From Conchocele bisecta (lineage: Eukaryota; Mollusca; Bivalvia; Lucinida; Thyasiridae), in NCBI GenBank assembly GCA_029237695.1, contig CM055273.1, positions 57,277,968 through 57,341,967 on the forward strand: a stretch of DNA of 64,000 bases. Reading direction: 5' to 3'. How positions within the stretch are numbered: the first letter of the stretch is position 1; each line of letters begins with the position of its first letter. Of this stretch, positions 62,834 through 64,000 are shown one piece after another. A program made the translations under genes and the position numbers. Below the pieces are notes generated by a model, which was given only the letters and a program-made list of their open reading frames with translations, searched no databases and was not told the origin of the DNA.

Positions 62834-63077
62834 TAACCCTTTCAACACCACAGGCCTGTATAGTGGTATTGACAAACAGTGTAGATCCAGATGAGCCGGC
62901 TCGAGACGAGCCGTCTCATCAGGATCTGCACTTTTTGCAAGTAATTTTAATATTGTTTGAAAACAAAAACACCCCTTTTCATAAATGAACTAGTCTGAAA
63001 ATCATTTTGTGATGGTTGGATTGGTTACAAAATTAACATATCCAATTCCATAACAGTTACCTGGTGAAAGGGTTAAA
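62834..63077 (-). mobile_element. MITE family A, full reverse copy
   Basis: 'ttaaccctttcaacaccaca' to 'ctggtgaaagggttaa'. It is of the 'caggcctgtatagtggtatt' subtype. The core palindrome carries 'ctcgagacgag' in place of 'ctcgtaacgag'. Confidence 0.85.
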
Positions 63078-63400
63078 CTATATACGTCTCATAACTTGCC
63101 TAATGGCGTTAATGAGCTATGTATAAAAGTTCCTTTAATACCAGGTTCATTATTTTAACATCTATTTTAGAATGAGCACTATACTATATCAAATGGTAGA
63201 ATATTTCCAAAGCCGCTATAAGCAGCTATATTTGGACAGTTATGTTTGTCTGCCAGATATGATATAATAATATGATACAAATACGTCTCACTTTGATGTA
63301 AAGACGAGAGTGTGAATCCCGTTTGTCACAAAAGCTTCCGCCATTATATAATGAGCACTACCTTCGATAGAATGTATGTTTCCTATGCCAGTAAAAGCTA
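63078..63400. other. Stretch without a recognised gene or repeat
   Basis: Nothing recognised. Confidence 0.45.
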
Positions 63401-63606
63401 CAGTAAAACCTCTCTGAACCGGGCACCCTGTGAGCTCCGAATTAGAGATATGTCACTGTAAATCAGGCATTTGAGCATTCCAAGCCATAGCTATGTACTA
63501 TGCGATCATGAACAGACATTAGAACCGGAGATAAATGACCAAGAAACCCATCAAAAATAAGATCACATGTGTTTTCTTGGTGCCCGGTTTAGAGAGGCTC
63601 CACTCT
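63401..63606 (+). mobile_element. Family H MITE, diverged hairpin
   Basis: CAGTAAAACCTCTCTGAACC to 'cggtttagagaggctccact', with TA before the left end. The left hairpin's second arm is degraded ('gaattagagatatgtcactg'). Confidence 0.75.
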
Positions 63607-63619
63607 ATATTGTAAGTTG

Positions 63620-63955
63620 TGATATGTGGCTGTGACTGGAGAAATAGAGCTTATGAAAGATGTGACCAGTGTAGCTCCTGATCAAATTGCACATTCCTGT
63701 AGCCGGATAATGATATATCGATGGTCTAGTAACATAAGGTCGTAAGTGCTATGCTTTAGCATAGCACTTACGACCTTATGTTACTAGACCATCGATATAC
63801 TGCTCGTTCGAAGCATGCCGGGTGCTTCATGCATGAAATGGCGAACAATGCAGATCCTGATCAGACTATGCGATGCGCAGGCTGATCTGGATCTACACTG
63901 GTAACACAACCCATAAGTCCAATCTATCCAGTCACAGCCACATATAATATGATAT
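63620..63955 (+). mobile_element. MITE family B split by a perfect palindrome
   Basis: Left end 'tatgtggctgtgactggaga', core 'gatcagactatgcgatgcgc', right end 'atccagtcacagccacatat'. The 86-bp palindrome at 63714-63799 has no counterpart in other B copies and splits the usual 'gataacgatctatattg' segment. Confidence 0.8.
63714..63799. repeat. Perfect palindrome, 42-bp arms, 2-bp loop
   Basis: Left arm starts 'tatatcgatggtctagtaac', right arm ends 'gttactagaccatcgatata', tip 'atgctttagcat'. All 42 positions pair. No other copy is seen in this window. Confidence 0.9.
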
Positions 63956-64000
63956 AAATACGTCTCACATTGATGTATGGCATATCATATGTAACGACGA

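Overview
This 64 kb window is AT-rich eukaryotic DNA, most probably from a bivalve mollusc (a heterodont-type clam is my best guess). That inference rests on one recognisable gene, a buccalin/allatostatin-A-type neuropeptide precursor of molluscan style, and on tRNA-derived SINEs with a conserved 3' tail (TAGCTGTTGATAGG.CGTTAAAC). There are no operons, ribosome binding sites, CRISPR arrays or viral genes. Almost everything else is non-coding and packed with short palindromic, non-autonomous DNA transposons (MITEs), tandem arrays and segmental duplications. Many short open frames are translations of these repeats (for example the recurring SVDPDQ and DPDEPARNEPSH peptides), not genes.

I defined the repeat families by comparing the window with itself; the letters are local names. 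A: about 240 bp, ends TTAACCCTTTCA, core palindrome around CTCGTTACGAG. B: about 240 bp, ends TATGTGGCTGTGACTGGAG. C: about 240 bp, ends GGGGCCCGTTTCACTAAAC. D: about 360 bp, hairpin plus unique tail. E: AT-rich foldback, ends CAGGGATTCCGCTGGCGA. F: about 300 bp, ends GTAGCCGATTTC. G: about 265 bp, ends TGAGACACGCCATGTGA. H, I and S: ends CAGTNNAACCT with TA target duplications, pogo/Tigger-like. J, L, M, N, O, R, T and X: rarer families. K: foldback built of 'TTCGTTCCCACGAAATAACAA' units. P: an 870 bp block present twice. U: about 180 bp satellite. V: a 4.1 kb terminal-inverted-repeat element. W: tandem-repeat elements that may be Helitron-related.

Layout. 0-9 kb: dense MITEs (A, B, C, D, F, G, L) and a SINE with a clear target-site duplication. 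9-20 kb: sparser, holding the two P copies, K elements and a second SINE. 20-24.5 kb: M, K, R, I, L, A and O elements. 24.6-27.8 kb: the gene island, with a repeat-poor stretch carrying a TATA motif, a candidate intron holding E and C elements, and the uninterrupted coding exon at 26192-27100. 28-40 kb: MITE-rich again, with several elements nested inside each other. 40-45.6 kb: the 4.1 kb V element, with a 24-bp-period minisatellite, lying inside a U satellite array. 45.7-47.6 kb: two M copies and a D-in-C insertion. 47.6-59.5 kb: a large segmental duplication (47649-54866 against 56741-59212) in which one copy is about three times longer because of later insertions, including a roughly 2.5 kb tandem-repeat element at 52-54.6 kb. 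59.5-64 kb: D, J, T, G, A, H and B elements, ending with a perfect 42-bp-arm palindrome.

The gene encodes a secreted prohormone cut into about ten amidated peptides. The repeats do not work together as a pathway, but nested and empty insertion sites give relative ages and target-site preferences for several families. I did not find a convincing new protein-coding system. The most unusual items are the V element, the empty sites inside the duplication, and the repeat ends sharing a GGTGACNATAG motif.
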